A stretch of DNA of 64,000 nt. It comes from Burkholderia puraquae. Its GTDB lineage: Bacteria > Pseudomonadota > Gammaproteobacteria > Burkholderiales > Burkholderiaceae. Position 1 is the first letter of the stretch; each line of letters begins with the position of its first letter. The notes under the pieces are model-generated. The model worked only from the letters and a program-made list of their open reading frames with translations. It did not search any database and was not told where the DNA came from. Location of the stretch: NCBI RefSeq assembly GCF_002099195.1, contig NZ_NBYX01000013.1, positions 183,173-247,172 of the forward strand. The letters run 5' to 3'. The position numbers and the translations under genes were made by a program. Of this stretch, positions 54,001 through 61,141 are shown piece by piece.

Positions 54001-55521
54001 CAGTTGGTGAACAACAGCAACAACCCGCAGTTGAAGGCGTTGTTCGGTGAAGGCGGCGCTGGCCGGGATGCGCTTCATGCAGCGGTCGCGGCGATCGGTG
54101 CTGCGTTGTCCGGCGGGAATGTCGCCGGGGCTGTCGGCGGGTCGATCGCGGGCGATGCATTGCAGGCGCTCGCCGCACCGATTATCGATCAGGCGGTGGC
54201 GTCGCTGCCGGCGGGCGCACAGGACGCCGCACGTACGATCCTGAACAGTGTGGTGGCGACTGCAGGTGGTGCGGCGGGTGGCGCTCTTGCCGGAGGCGGT
54301 TCGCAGGGCGCGATCGCAGGTGCGGGTGCAGCCGCGAACAATGATGTCTACAACCGACAACTGCACCCCGACGAGCGGAAGCTGATCTCAAGTGCGGCCA
54401 ATACGATTGCGACGTCACAGGGGAAAACGGCAGCCGACCAGGCGAAGATCGCGCAGTATTGGACCGATATGTTGACGTTGGTCGCCAATGCGGACGTCGA
54501 CGCGCAGGGCCAGCAGCAACTGAACCAGACCATCGCGCAGCTGACGCAGGCAGCTCAAGCGTCTGGCAACTATCAGGCGCTGCTGACGTTCCAGCAAAAC
54601 CTGACGACCGCCCAGCAGATCATCAAGGGGATGTCGGGCCAGACGATCACCGGTGCCGGTGGGCCAATCGTGGCCGACGACGGTGTGCTCAAGACGTTCC
54701 AAGCGACGGGTTCGCAATTCAACGACTCGTCGCTGTTCGGTACGCCGGGCGGTACGAAGACCGGTCTGGCAATCGGCGAGACGCCGTCGTCGGCCGGTGT
54801 CGGGTCCCAGTACTACGTCGCGCCGAACGGTCCGACCAACCAGCAGTTGTCGGCATTCACGAACGATCTCGTTCAGCAGGCAGGCACGCCCAATGGCGCC
54901 GCCACACCCGCCTATCCTCTCGAAACGGTCGTGCTTGGGAATATGGCGGGCAAGGTCGTAGCCGGTGCGCTGGGTGCGATTTTTGGCGACACCGCCGAGA
55001 CCGTTGCTGCGGCCGTATCGAAGCCTAGCGCTGCGGTACCAGTTAGGCCCGTCAACAATCTGTTCGGACAGACGCTGGACGGCCCGATCGTGACGCATAC
55101 GGTGGGTATTCAGGACGGGACCCTCGGCGAATCCATCGGATTGCAGGCGCTGAAAAACGAGACCAATCTGTCGTTCAAGGCGTTGCAGAACAACAGTGGC
55201 CACGGCGCAGATGGCGTGGCGATCGATTCAAGTAGCAAGACCATTTGGGTTGCCGAAGTAAAATCGTCGCAGAACGGCGTCGGTGCCGCCGCGTCGGCGC
55301 AAGGTGATCCATTGACGAAACTGGAAACCTGGGTGGGTGCCTCTCAGAACCAGACGGGCGCATGGTCGGCTCAACCAGGTAGCAATGGGGCTTTGGCGCA
55401 AAGCATTCGAGATGCACTCCTCGACGGCTATCAAGTCAAAGGTATCCAGGTTCAGGTCGGCGTGCCAGCGCCAGGTGCCACTGGTGCGACGCAGATTTCC
55501 ATCAAGCCATGGACAAATTGA
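45058..55521 (+). CDS. bcpA: contact-dependent inhibition effector BcpA/CdiA (TpsA exoprotein)
   Basis: ATG 45058 gives 3,487 residues; ATG 45133 or TTG 44950 are alternatives. It has an extended signal peptide (hydrophobic FVLAVVLATMSIPAAAQ), a TPS secretion domain (about 66-300, with NGNGI at 171-175), long filamentous-haemagglutinin repeats (about 330-1450 and 2050-2900) and a hydrophobic pre-toxin region. NNDVYNRQLHPDE (from 3094) corresponds to the Burkholderia NxxLYN boundary motif. The ~390-residue C-terminal toxin carries D3385 and E3400-V-K3402, a PD-(D/E)xK nuclease signature (similar in style to PoNe DNases). Such proteins kill neighbouring cells lacking the cognate immunity protein. 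Confidence 0.93.
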   Translation: MRVKTTRRTSATRDVLGVIVRPENWMRCDSTVPLLAKHSRPLWMRMTAFVLAVVLATMSIPAAAQINPAADGKGPSVSTTPSGVPLVQINRPSAAGVSDNHYSQFSTGSAGAILNNSPTSAQTQLAGWVPGNANLTSGAKIILNQVTGTSPSMLGGPLEVAGARAQVVIANGNGITCSGCGFINTNKAVLTTGTPVIDSAGNLSSFRVTGGTVSFTGSGMNASNVERVDVLARAVQLNAALYANQLNVVTGANQIDANTLAATPIAGTSVAPSFGLDVSQLGGMYAQRILLVGTEAGVGVNDGGTIAAQTGDLSLSTQGQLTVSGNINAAGNLNIAARSGVSNSGAIYGLQSTTVNSVGDIGNSGTIAGQNQVFVNGQNVSSAGTLAAGVNANGQVGTTGDLTVVAGNRLSANGQNLAGGNATLQAATIDLSGSKTAANGSLAISATTGDVNLTGATTQAGQQANIAAPGGTVRNDALSATQIAQITAQQITINAAALSNRGGSIQQTGTNNTAIQIAGVLDNTGGTITTNATDLAIHAGSIANAGGQIHLAGNGKLSVAAGALGNQAGSIGSNGALGINAASIDNTSGVLTSMGTATVASTGALTNVNGAIESSQGLAVTAGSANNTGGRIQSDDASGTTLQVAGQLTNAHAPGTTSGGLIGANGNTQVSAGAITNSGTISSAQQLDVTATQAVDNSAGVLAADGIAIRAGSIKNNGGTISQTGTAAGATIAATGAVDNSGGVIAANGPNATISSGALTNDQGAISHAGSGKLDIQTGAFSNQQGTIATNGDATLATGSATNSGTIEAQKTLQLTSSSLTNSGAVESVGALSVNAGAQLANAGGKILAGTSTAPTTLSVTAAEIDNSQGALGAGSVSLNATNLTNHGGSIVQSNPNGSATLNVANTLDNSNGGSIQVAATNLSLTPQILNNSGGTIAHAGNGVLTVQSDTVTNDGGFLGSNGATTINASTVSNRGGTLSAVGSTFVTGTNGVDNSALSGKSGYIGGASVAVGSQGAVNNTGSLIEAATGSASVNGQTVTNDAGVIRALGAAPVTVTAVGALSNRGGSIGGNRNVSVSGASIDNTSGTLAALGDLNATSESTLSNASGLVEAQGNINANAAGAISNQSGKIKAVGANSALTLSGSSIDNSNGAITNAGAGATALTAASTITNANPTGTASSGLIAGNGAVMLNAASLSNTQGGNVSAAGDLTLNTPSSVVNDGGTLAAGGSLTVNQPGATFSNVGGSVSGGNVALTTATLDNTRGAIANPAGGAGNVGIHTGTLTNTNGSIGSTQDLSVTANSLVGDGKIVGGRDATINLQGNYTYDAANQITANRNLTFSTTGTFTNSGTFSSAGNLTLNAANVVNQAGADIASGNAADPSAGATTINAAGGDINNAGRIEGNTVTTTSNTLENSGSMIGGTVTANANTLTNDGAAAIIAGTNGVNLWVPGTVNNQNGATIYSLGDVNIAANGAKDANGNLVNQTGTVNNLSSTIEANGNLNVSANQVNNVRQNIQTTTTTSTQTAKLLPLPWLHTGWAGASAPFQDVNTLIQSAYYLNPADIVSITPMVSPDGVLIQKVVVNMPANASAFQSAWGSYARPQSNGGTAWTDGQQQRLSTTSGQQVLYVQTVQNGQSNPDQAGGTAWPDHSLDTVANVYGSISYSSQYGDCTTNCVRLEVQSQYIDPNSQFLKGGSPNLSGSNLVEAERDATTTTTATTLAPGSGAPALMTSGGAMNLTIGTQLNNNNGTIAAGGNLNIDGQASNGSNAKIANTSTQLATTYSFSNRSGYGSVGGPQVPSTWVTWTNPTITLNTGVAGGTITSNQAVTINGGQISNTSVSATGGVTGASAQSLGLGSVSLTGSAGNGAVSAGTSVTTTSSVTGKTTATTVSGAVRNVDGARSSVLNPVLPSSGLYKVANSPGVNYFVQTDPRFTSYSNFISSDYMLNLLGINPMQTQKRLGDGFYETQLVQQQITSLTGRRYLPGYASDEDEYQKLMASGVATAKQFNLEPGVALTDAQMAALTHDIVWLVSETVTLPDGSKQTALVPQVYLAKTDDASLSPTGALIAGNTVAIHGTDVTNAAGTIAATKNALVVADNDIQNLGGLISGGNVGLQAGHDIVNQSLTNTETAKFANSTSSHTSIGAVGQIQATNNVVLMAGNSIRVEGAQVAAGGILGLSAGNGIDVGTVQTGSSVGARLDSQNTSTFKTTNQVGSTLSAGGNLGLVGGGDIGITGSNLTSTGDLTVASSGNVNITSASNSTSDSRHGANSKGWNSFDLSTQSNVGSALSAGGNATVLAGARQDTNGNLVLATDGGAPAKNLTLQGSSVVAGNNGQGMSVATLGATGDVNIGAAQDTTTFNSASHSSASHFLSHSTTDTSQQFTATHSTGSLVSGDTVAVTAGHDLNVQGSAVVGTNAVTLGAKNDVNITTSQDTVDSSSYYHTSKSGLMSSGGVGVTIGSQSLAQTDKSSSATNNASTIGASNGNVTINAGRNLGVTGSQIVAGGNVAMTGQNVTVNSAYDTYTDVQTQQARQAGLTVGLGGGVLQTGQTMVNDVRSGAASGDSRLMAVQGLAAAESAYQNRGAIGSTASALANGNGSQAANASGIQLQISVGSSQSNSSSSTSISTARGSSIIGNGNVSITATGAPGADGKAQAGTGDIVMTGATVQGKNVSLGANNNITLQAAQSTEQDTSSNSSSGWNAGVGIGVNSKGGAGISVFAGGSASHGNGNGSSVTQENTTVTASKNLTIKSGGDTTLSGAQISGDTVKADVGGNLTMTSLQDTSTYDSKQNSISGGASYTFGAGGFSGSLSANQTKINSNYASVNQQTGIIAGSGGFDVNVVGHTQLNGAEIASAAPADKNSLTTGSLGYTNIQNVMSYSGSSTGVSVGTGGPIGVTGGPQLSQTGDNASGTTSAAVSPATITVKSDQQTGKDSTAGLSRDTANANQTVQNTFNLQEVQNNLAFAQTFGKTATFAVAEATTQLVNNSNNPQLKALFGEGGAGRDALHAAVAAIGAALSGGNVAGAVGGSIAGDALQALAAPIIDQAVASLPAGAQDAARTILNSVVATAGGAAGGALAGGGSQGAIAGAGAAANNDVYNRQLHPDERKLISSAANTIATSQGKTAADQAKIAQYWTDMLTLVANADVDAQGQQQLNQTIAQLTQAAQASGNYQALLTFQQNLTTAQQIIKGMSGQTITGAGGPIVADDGVLKTFQATGSQFNDSSLFGTPGGTKTGLAIGETPSSAGVGSQYYVAPNGPTNQQLSAFTNDLVQQAGTPNGAATPAYPLETVVLGNMAGKVVAGALGAIFGDTAETVAAAVSKPSAAVPVRPVNNLFGQTLDGPIVTHTVGIQDGTLGESIGLQALKNETNLSFKALQNNSGHGADGVAIDSSSKTIWVAEVKSSQNGVGAAASAQGDPLTKLETWVGASQNQTGAWSAQPGSNGALAQSIRDALLDGYQVKGIQVQVGVPAPGATGATQISIKPWTN

Positions 55522-55525
55522 ACGT

Positions 55526-56476
55526 ATGACTGAATTGAGCAATCTCTCCCCGTTGGGTATTGCGCCCCGCTGGATTAGCCGCAAGGCGGTGATCAATTGG
55601 TTCGAGAAGGCCACACCGTGGCCGTTTGAGAAGGCGATTGAATACAACGCGCGTGCCGATGTAACGAATACGAACAGAGTTCCCCCTGGCGGCTCGTATA
55701 TCGGGGTGGGTATTCGGAGGTTTCGTAAGGCCATGGCACAGGCCCTGAAGGGAGAGCTTTGGGAGCTCGCTGCGGTCGATGCGCTGGGTTATGTTGACGT
55801 GGGCGTTCGGCTCGATTTTTTTTGGCATATTAAGTTCCGAACGGTGTTTGCAGATCATCCGCGGCCGTTGCGCATGATGAGCTGGGAGCTCACGTCGGAA
55901 ATGATGGCGATGTACTTCGTTCTTGGTCGAATTGACGAAGGCATCTATCAGGGGTATCTCACCCATGCGGTGCTAAATCGAACCTACCAGTTGCAGCTGT
56001 CGTATGAGCAGCACCATCGTCGTCTTCATGCGTTCATGCTGCGAGTCTTTGCAGACTGGCGTGGCGACGTGAGCCATACGTGGCCGCCGTTTGCCAACGA
56101 CGAACCTATCTATGAGGGCATTCTTGAGCGGTGGCGTAATCCTGATCCCGATGTGCTGACACCGTGGCTGCTGGCCGCTTGCGATCGGCACACCCACGAG
56201 TCGAAGCGGGACAGCGAAAACACGCAATACGACTGTTCGGAATTTCCCCGTACTCCCGTCGAAATCCTGTTCTTGTTTCGTTTGCGAGAATTGATTGGCT
56301 TGCAAAACCCGGTGCTCAACCACCCGTTGATGGACGCACCTTTTGACCGGCTACCTGAACCGCAAGCGCCGTATGTTCCGGACGAGTACGTGCGTGGCAC
56401 TCTTGCGCGCGTGCGTGAAGACTGGCCCGAGTTCGATCGAATTGTTTCGTTGGAGGCGCTGAAAAGCGGTTACTAA
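55526..56476 (+). CDS. bcpI: probable CDI immunity protein
   Basis: A 316-residue acidic, helical, cytoplasmic protein starting 4 bp after the bcpA stop, the fixed position of CDI immunity genes. It is longer than most CdiI/BcpI proteins (100-180 residues). The layout (helical core with WELTSEMMAMYFVLGRIDEG, then a C-terminal segment PVEILFLFRLRELIGLQNPVLNHPL) is reminiscent of DUF1910/DUF1911 PoNi proteins, which neutralise PoNe-type PD-(D/E)xK toxins. That family match is tentative; the immunity role is inferred from position. Confidence 0.7.
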   Translation: MTELSNLSPLGIAPRWISRKAVINWFEKATPWPFEKAIEYNARADVTNTNRVPPGGSYIGVGIRRFRKAMAQALKGELWELAAVDALGYVDVGVRLDFFWHIKFRTVFADHPRPLRMMSWELTSEMMAMYFVLGRIDEGIYQGYLTHAVLNRTYQLQLSYEQHHRRLHAFMLRVFADWRGDVSHTWPPFANDEPIYEGILERWRNPDPDVLTPWLLAACDRHTHESKRDSENTQYDCSEFPRTPVEILFLFRLRELIGLQNPVLNHPLMDAPFDRLPEPQAPYVPDEYVRGTLARVREDWPEFDRIVSLEALKSGY

Positions 56477-56477
56477 G

Positions 56478-56714
56478 ATGGCACATTCAGTCGGAGCGAT
56501 TCTGATCATTGGTGGTATGGCGGTGGTTTTGCTTTCCCAGATCTTGATCGGGATACATGCTTTTGCAGGCAACCCGGTTAGCGGAATCATGTGTTTCGTC
56601 ATGCCTTTCTATGTTTTGGTCTACGCCAAACGACACTCGGCTGGGCGTGCCTTGATGCGGGCATGGTACGCGGGATTGGCTGCGTTGGTCGCGGGCGTCT
56701 TCTTGAGTACGTAG
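56478..56714 (+). CDS. small three-helix membrane protein in the CDI operon
   Basis: A 78-residue protein beginning 1 bp after the bcpI stop. Three hydrophobic segments are visible (VGAILIIGGMAVVLLSQILI, PVSGIMCFVMPFYVLVYA and YAGLAALVAGVFL). The tight coupling suggests a role beside immunity, perhaps a second immunity component at the inner membrane. No family name is claimed. GGTTACTAAG overlaps the junction; no separate strong ribosome binding site is present, pointing to translational coupling. Confidence 0.65.
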   Translation: MAHSVGAILIIGGMAVVLLSQILIGIHAFAGNPVSGIMCFVMPFYVLVYAKRHSAGRALMRAWYAGLAALVAGVFLST

Positions 56715-56887
56715 TCGATTGAGGAAACGTACTTCAGCTCAGTTGTGATTGAGCAGACTTCGCGAAGCGCACCGACGTAACGTCCATTCGACGCGCAGAC
56801 CATCATCCATCGGGAAGCAACGTCCAACTTTGACGAAAGCTTGTTGCCGACCCGTTGAAACGGACGTATTCATCGAAACCTCGATCT

Positions 56888-57181
56888 ATGACCAGAACCC
56901 GTCACTCAGCTTCGGAGATTGCTAGTCCACGTGAGGGGAGTTTCGTCAATCTCGCGTGCAATTTTCGTTGGAATACGGCCTGCCGTGCGTTTGTCTGCTG
57001 CTGCGTTGCGATCATCTTGAGCGGATGCGAGACGGCGCCACCTGGTGCTCCGCCGAAACCCGCGCCGCTGGACGAACCCCAGCCCACGCATCTGCCAGGT
57101 TTCGTTTGGATCGGTGGGTATTGGCACTGGGACGGGACGCAGTGGGTCTGGATCAAAGGGCACTTAGCGCCGCAGCTTTAA
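56888..57181 (+). CDS. small lipoprotein, probable BcpO
   Basis: A 97-residue protein. ATG 56888 is the only good start before the lipoprotein signal CRAFVCCCVAIILSGC (Cys at about 47); the ~30 polar residues before the hydrophobic part are unusually many. The mature part is short, Pro-rich (PPGAPPKPAPLDEPQP) and ends with Trp-rich FVWIGGYWHWDGTQWVWIKG, a YxWxGxW-like repeat. In Burkholderia bcpAIOB loci the third gene, bcpO, often encodes such a lipoprotein, so it is probably BcpO; its role is unknown. Confidence 0.65.
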   Translation: MTRTRHSASEIASPREGSFVNLACNFRWNTACRAFVCCCVAIILSGCETAPPGAPPKPAPLDEPQPTHLPGFVWIGGYWHWDGTQWVWIKGHLAPQL

Positions 57182-57204
57182 TTTCGAGCCGCCATAACAA
57201 GAAA

Positions 57205-58377
57205 ATGATTACACGCACGACATTATCTAAGATGGCATGCATGGGGTTGATGCTGCCATTTGCATGCTTCGCCCAAACGTTGTCTCTTGATTACGCCGCG
57301 AGTCGAGCGGGAGCGGTTCAGGATAAAAAGCAACAGCAACGCGAACAAGCTCAAGCGCGTGAGCGCGATGAAGTGGCGGCTCTCATTCGCCGAGCGGACG
57401 CATGGAGCACGGCAGATGAGCATGGAAAGGCGGGGGACGCGTACCTTGAAGCAGCTCGTAAAATTTCAACGAATCCGATTCTCTACAATCTTGCGGGGAT
57501 TTCCTACACGTTGGCGGGCAAGAACGAGCAGGCGATTTTGGCCTTTTCTCGATCGATTTATCTCGCCCCCCAACGCGCCGACATTTACCGGATGCGCGGC
57601 ATCGCCTACCGGCACGAGGGCAATATCGGCAAGGCACTCGTGGATTTCGCAACTGCGGTTCAGCTTGCGCCCGAGAGGCTTGACGCCCGTTGGTCACTTG
57701 CATTGGTTCTGGAAAATGCCGGGCAGCCTCAAGCGTCCCTCGACGAATACGGTGAGATCCTACGCATTGCCCCCAACTCGGTTGAGGCACACATATTCCG
57801 CGCAGATGTATTAACGAAGGTGGGGCGCGATGGTGACGCGCTCAGTGAATATGAAGCTGCCAGTCGCATCGAGCCTGACGATCCAGGTCTCCTGCATTTA
57901 CGCATGCAATTCTGGTTTTATCAGGGCGAATTCGAGGCGGTAATTAGCGACGCGGATAGGTGGCTCTCCCTGAAGCGCAGTACCAGCGATGGTCCATACA
58001 TCGCGTATGTGCTGTTGTGGAGACACATGGCGGCGAAACGCCTCAACGTCGACGACCGTGATGCCTTGGAGAGCGCCAAGGACAAGCTGGGCCGAAACGA
58101 GTGGCCTTATCCACTGATCCAGTTCGCGCTCGGCGAGATAAACGAAACGCAGTTGAGGGCAGCAACGGCATCTGGCGATCCCGCCAAACTCAAGGATCGA
58201 CAATGCGAGGCACTGACGTCGATTGGCGAGTCGTACGTTGCGCGCCATTCCGAAAAAATTGCCGAACGTCTATTCAGTTCGGCTTTGGAAGTCTGTCCAA
58301 CGACATCTATCGAGCATTTGCTGGTAACGCGAGAGCTTGAACAAATCGATATGCGCCGAACCGGGAAGGATCTCTAA
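57205..58377 (+). CDS. periplasmic TPR protein with a BcpB-like N-terminus
   Basis: A 390-residue protein from ATG 57205. Residues 1-24 are a signal peptide (GLMLPFACFAQ). Residues ~34-58 read RAGAVQ...QQQREQAQARER and match the same part of BcpB encoded directly downstream. About five tetratricopeptide repeats follow (from about 60 to 260, e.g. NPILYNLAGISYTLAGKNEQ and ADIYRMRGIAYRHEGNIGKA). It lies 6 bp before bcpB and is translated with it. TPR proteins act as assembly scaffolds, so help with BcpA export or immunity is possible. I know of no described equivalent. Confidence 0.75.
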   Translation: MITRTTLSKMACMGLMLPFACFAQTLSLDYAASRAGAVQDKKQQQREQAQARERDEVAALIRRADAWSTADEHGKAGDAYLEAARKISTNPILYNLAGISYTLAGKNEQAILAFSRSIYLAPQRADIYRMRGIAYRHEGNIGKALVDFATAVQLAPERLDARWSLALVLENAGQPQASLDEYGEILRIAPNSVEAHIFRADVLTKVGRDGDALSEYEAASRIEPDDPGLLHLRMQFWFYQGEFEAVISDADRWLSLKRSTSDGPYIAYVLLWRHMAAKRLNVDDRDALESAKDKLGRNEWPYPLIQFALGEINETQLRAATASGDPAKLKDRQCEALTSIGESYVARHSEKIAERLFSSALEVCPTTSIEHLLVTRELEQIDMRRTGKDL

Positions 58378-58383
58378 CAAAAA

Positions 58384-60156
58384 ATGACCATACGCTCGAC
58401 TCTTTGGCCGCTGGCCTATGCTGGCCTGATGTTGCCGCTTGCGTGCCTTGCACAGACTGCACCTGAAGGCGCCGGAGCCGCTGTCAATCGCGCCGGTGCC
58501 GTTCAAGAACAACTGCAGCAGCAGCGCGAGCAGGCGCAAGAGCGTGAGCGTGCATTGAGTGCGCCATCGGTGCGACTGCAGCAGAAGGAAGAGGCAATTC
58601 CAGATACGCTGCCGAGCGAGACGCCGTGTTTCGCGCTTCAGCGCATCGAACTGAATGTGCCGACGTCGCTGCCGTCAGCGGCGCGGGCGCTGAATGATCC
58701 GACCTCTCGCTCCGACCAGTTTGCGTTCGCGCGCCGGTGGCTGAATCGCTACGTCGGACAATGCGCCGGCCAGCGCGGCGTCGAACTGCTTCGCAAGGGC
58801 GTGCTCGCGCAGATCCTGTCGCGAGGTTACATCACGACCCGCGTGCTGGTCCCTGATCAAGACCTTTCCACGGGCATGCTGCACTTCGAACTGCTGCCCG
58901 GCACGGTGCACGACATTCGCTTCGCCGATCCGTCGACGCGCGGTACGTGGAAATCGGCATTCCCGAATCGCGCCGGCGACCTGCTGAACCTGCGCGATCT
59001 CGAACAAGGCCTCGAGCAGATGAAGCGCGTGCCGAGCCAGGACGCCGACATGAAGATCGAGCCGGCCGCACAAGTCGGAGAAAGCGACGTCGTCATCGCA
59101 GTCAAACGATCGCGGCCCTGGAAATTTGTACTTGGCCTCGATAACTCCGGAACGCATGAGACGGGCAAGCTGCAAGGTTCTGCGACTTTCGGATACGACA
59201 ATCCACTGGGCCTGAATGACCTGTTCAGTGTCGGCGTGTCGAACGACATGCTGTTCACCGACAAGAACATGGGCACACACGGGTTCAACACGTACTACTC
59301 GGTCCCGTGGGGCAACTGGACCTTCTCGCTGTCGGGCAATACGAGCAACTATTTTCAGCACATCGCCGGCGCCAACCAGACATTCCTGGCGAGCGGTCAG
59401 ACACGAACACTCTCGTTGCGCGCCGACCGCCTGCTGTATCGGGATCAGTTCAGCAAGACAAGCGTCGAAGTGCAGCTTTCGCGCCGCTTTGGCCGAAGCT
59501 TCATTGAAGACACCGAGATCTCGGGCCAGCACCGCAACAATACGTTCCTCGAACTGGGGCTAGTCCGTCGACAGTATCTCGGTCAGGCACAGCTGGACGC
59601 GACGCTTGCGTATCGGCAAGGCGTGCCATGGTTCGGTGCGCAGGGAGAACTTCACGATCCGTTCACGGGCGCGCAGTTCGACCAGACATACCTGTACAAG
59701 ATGGCCGTGCTCGATGCGTCGCTGTCGATGCCGTTCCAGATCGGATCGGTGCCGCTGCGTTATGCGAGTACGTTCCACGGCCAATACACGCCCGATCACC
59801 TGTTCTATATCGACGACCTGTCACTGGGAAGTTTCTATAGCGTACGCGGTTTCGACGGCGAATACCTGCTCTCAGCCGAGAAGGGTTTCTATTGGCGTAA
59901 CGATCTTGAGCTGCCGATCGGCGCGACCGGTCAGGCGGTGTACCTCGGTCTCGACTACGGTCATGTGTGGGGTCCGAGCGTCGCCGCGTTGCTCGGCAAC
60001 CAGTTGGCCGGGATCGCGCTCGGCGTGCGTGGCGGCAAATCGGGCGTCGCAGGTGCTCTCAGCTACGACCTATTCATCGGCACACCACTGTATGCCCCTG
60101 CGCACTACCCGACGGCCCGTGCGACCGTGGGTTTCCAATTGACGTATCAGTACTGA
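58384..60156 (+). CDS. bcpB: BcpB/CdiB outer-membrane transporter (TpsB, Omp85 superfamily)
   Basis: A 590-residue protein, the usual TpsB length. Signal peptide (ends LACLAQ), a Gln-rich linker (QEQLQQQREQAQERE, plug-helix region), POTRA domains (about 80-230, including CFALQRIELNV) and a C-terminal 16-strand barrel. SVRGFDGEYLLSAEKGFYWRN contains the conserved VRGF motif of FhaC/Omp85 loop L6. The last residue pattern (GFQLTYQY) is typical of outer-membrane proteins. It exports BcpA through the outer membrane. Confidence 0.95.
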   Translation: MTIRSTLWPLAYAGLMLPLACLAQTAPEGAGAAVNRAGAVQEQLQQQREQAQERERALSAPSVRLQQKEEAIPDTLPSETPCFALQRIELNVPTSLPSAARALNDPTSRSDQFAFARRWLNRYVGQCAGQRGVELLRKGVLAQILSRGYITTRVLVPDQDLSTGMLHFELLPGTVHDIRFADPSTRGTWKSAFPNRAGDLLNLRDLEQGLEQMKRVPSQDADMKIEPAAQVGESDVVIAVKRSRPWKFVLGLDNSGTHETGKLQGSATFGYDNPLGLNDLFSVGVSNDMLFTDKNMGTHGFNTYYSVPWGNWTFSLSGNTSNYFQHIAGANQTFLASGQTRTLSLRADRLLYRDQFSKTSVEVQLSRRFGRSFIEDTEISGQHRNNTFLELGLVRRQYLGQAQLDATLAYRQGVPWFGAQGELHDPFTGAQFDQTYLYKMAVLDASLSMPFQIGSVPLRYASTFHGQYTPDHLFYIDDLSLGSFYSVRGFDGEYLLSAEKGFYWRNDLELPIGATGQAVYLGLDYGHVWGPSVAALLGNQLAGIALGVRGGKSGVAGALSYDLFIGTPLYAPAHYPTARATVGFQLTYQY

Positions 60157-60177
60157 ACACCATCGGAGAACAAGACG

Positions 60178-61083
60178 ATGTTTCATTCCAAGCAAAATCT
60201 CCTCGCCGTCGCTTTGGTGCTCGCGGGGCTCGTGCTCGCCGGATGTGGTGGTGGCGGCGACACCGGCAACGGGCCGGCGCCTTCGTCAAATACCGGCTCC
60301 TCCGGTTCGGGTTCGTCCGCAACGAACGGTGGTGTCGTCTCGAGCGTATTCCTGCAATCGGGTGGCAGCGGTTACTTCAGTTTCGCCAGCAGCTTGAACG
60401 CGTCGTCACAATACACGGGCGTCGCGAGAGCGCAGCTTTACACGACAAGCGCGTCGAGTTCGGTGTTCAGCGAGCAGACGAGCAACGTGATCGGTCAGTA
60501 CAGTATGACGACGACGCGCATGACGCTCGTGACCACGCAAGGCGATTACAGTACGCTGGGTCTCGGCAACGACATCCAGATTGATCAGCAAAGTGCGAAC
60601 GCCTTTACGTACGGGGTGGGCGGTTCACCGGCGATTCTGCAGGCGACACTGACATCGACGGATGTGTCGGGCCAGGCCGTGTCTGCCGTCGCGGTCGACG
60701 CGAACGGTGGCGTCGCACACACGCTCGCAGCGGATACCTCGGCGATGCCGGCCGGCTCGGTTCGCTATACGACGCAGGTGACCGCGCTGCAGCCGCTGCT
60801 GACGGTGCAATCGGGCAATCCTATCAGTCAAACACTCGCCCAACTGCAGCAGCAGTACGGCGGTACGATCGCGACGCTCGGCGACGCGACCTATCTGACC
60901 GGCATGACCGGCGCGCCGGAACCGGCCTACGCGCAACTGGGCGGCAGCGTTTATCCGGCGAACTACACCGGCGCAAGTCAGGCTACGGGCCTGAGCTTGG
61001 TTGCAGGGACACCTTACGCGTACAACCAGACGGCTGCGGCGTTCATCGCGCAGGAGTTGCAGGCGCATGCTGGTGCGCTGTAG
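60178..61083 (+). CDS. lipoprotein downstream of bcpB, unknown function
   Basis: A 301-residue protein from ATG 60178 with GGAGAACA upstream. The lipoprotein signal ends GLVLAGC; a Gly/Ser/Asn-rich linker follows. The mature domain is beta-rich with many Ser/Thr residues (YSTLGLGNDIQIDQQSANAF). It is 21 bp after bcpB, so it is co-transcribed with the CDI genes. No family was recognised. Possible roles include surface anchoring or assembly. Confidence 0.65.
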   Translation: MFHSKQNLLAVALVLAGLVLAGCGGGGDTGNGPAPSSNTGSSGSGSSATNGGVVSSVFLQSGGSGYFSFASSLNASSQYTGVARAQLYTTSASSSVFSEQTSNVIGQYSMTTTRMTLVTTQGDYSTLGLGNDIQIDQQSANAFTYGVGGSPAILQATLTSTDVSGQAVSAVAVDANGGVAHTLAADTSAMPAGSVRYTTQVTALQPLLTVQSGNPISQTLAQLQQQYGGTIATLGDATYLTGMTGAPEPAYAQLGGSVYPANYTGASQATGLSLVAGTPYAYNQTAAAFIAQELQAHAGAL

Positions 61084-61141
61084 CCCGATCACCATAAATC
61101 GAATCACCGAACTTCGAAACACGACTGCGTGCCCACACATC

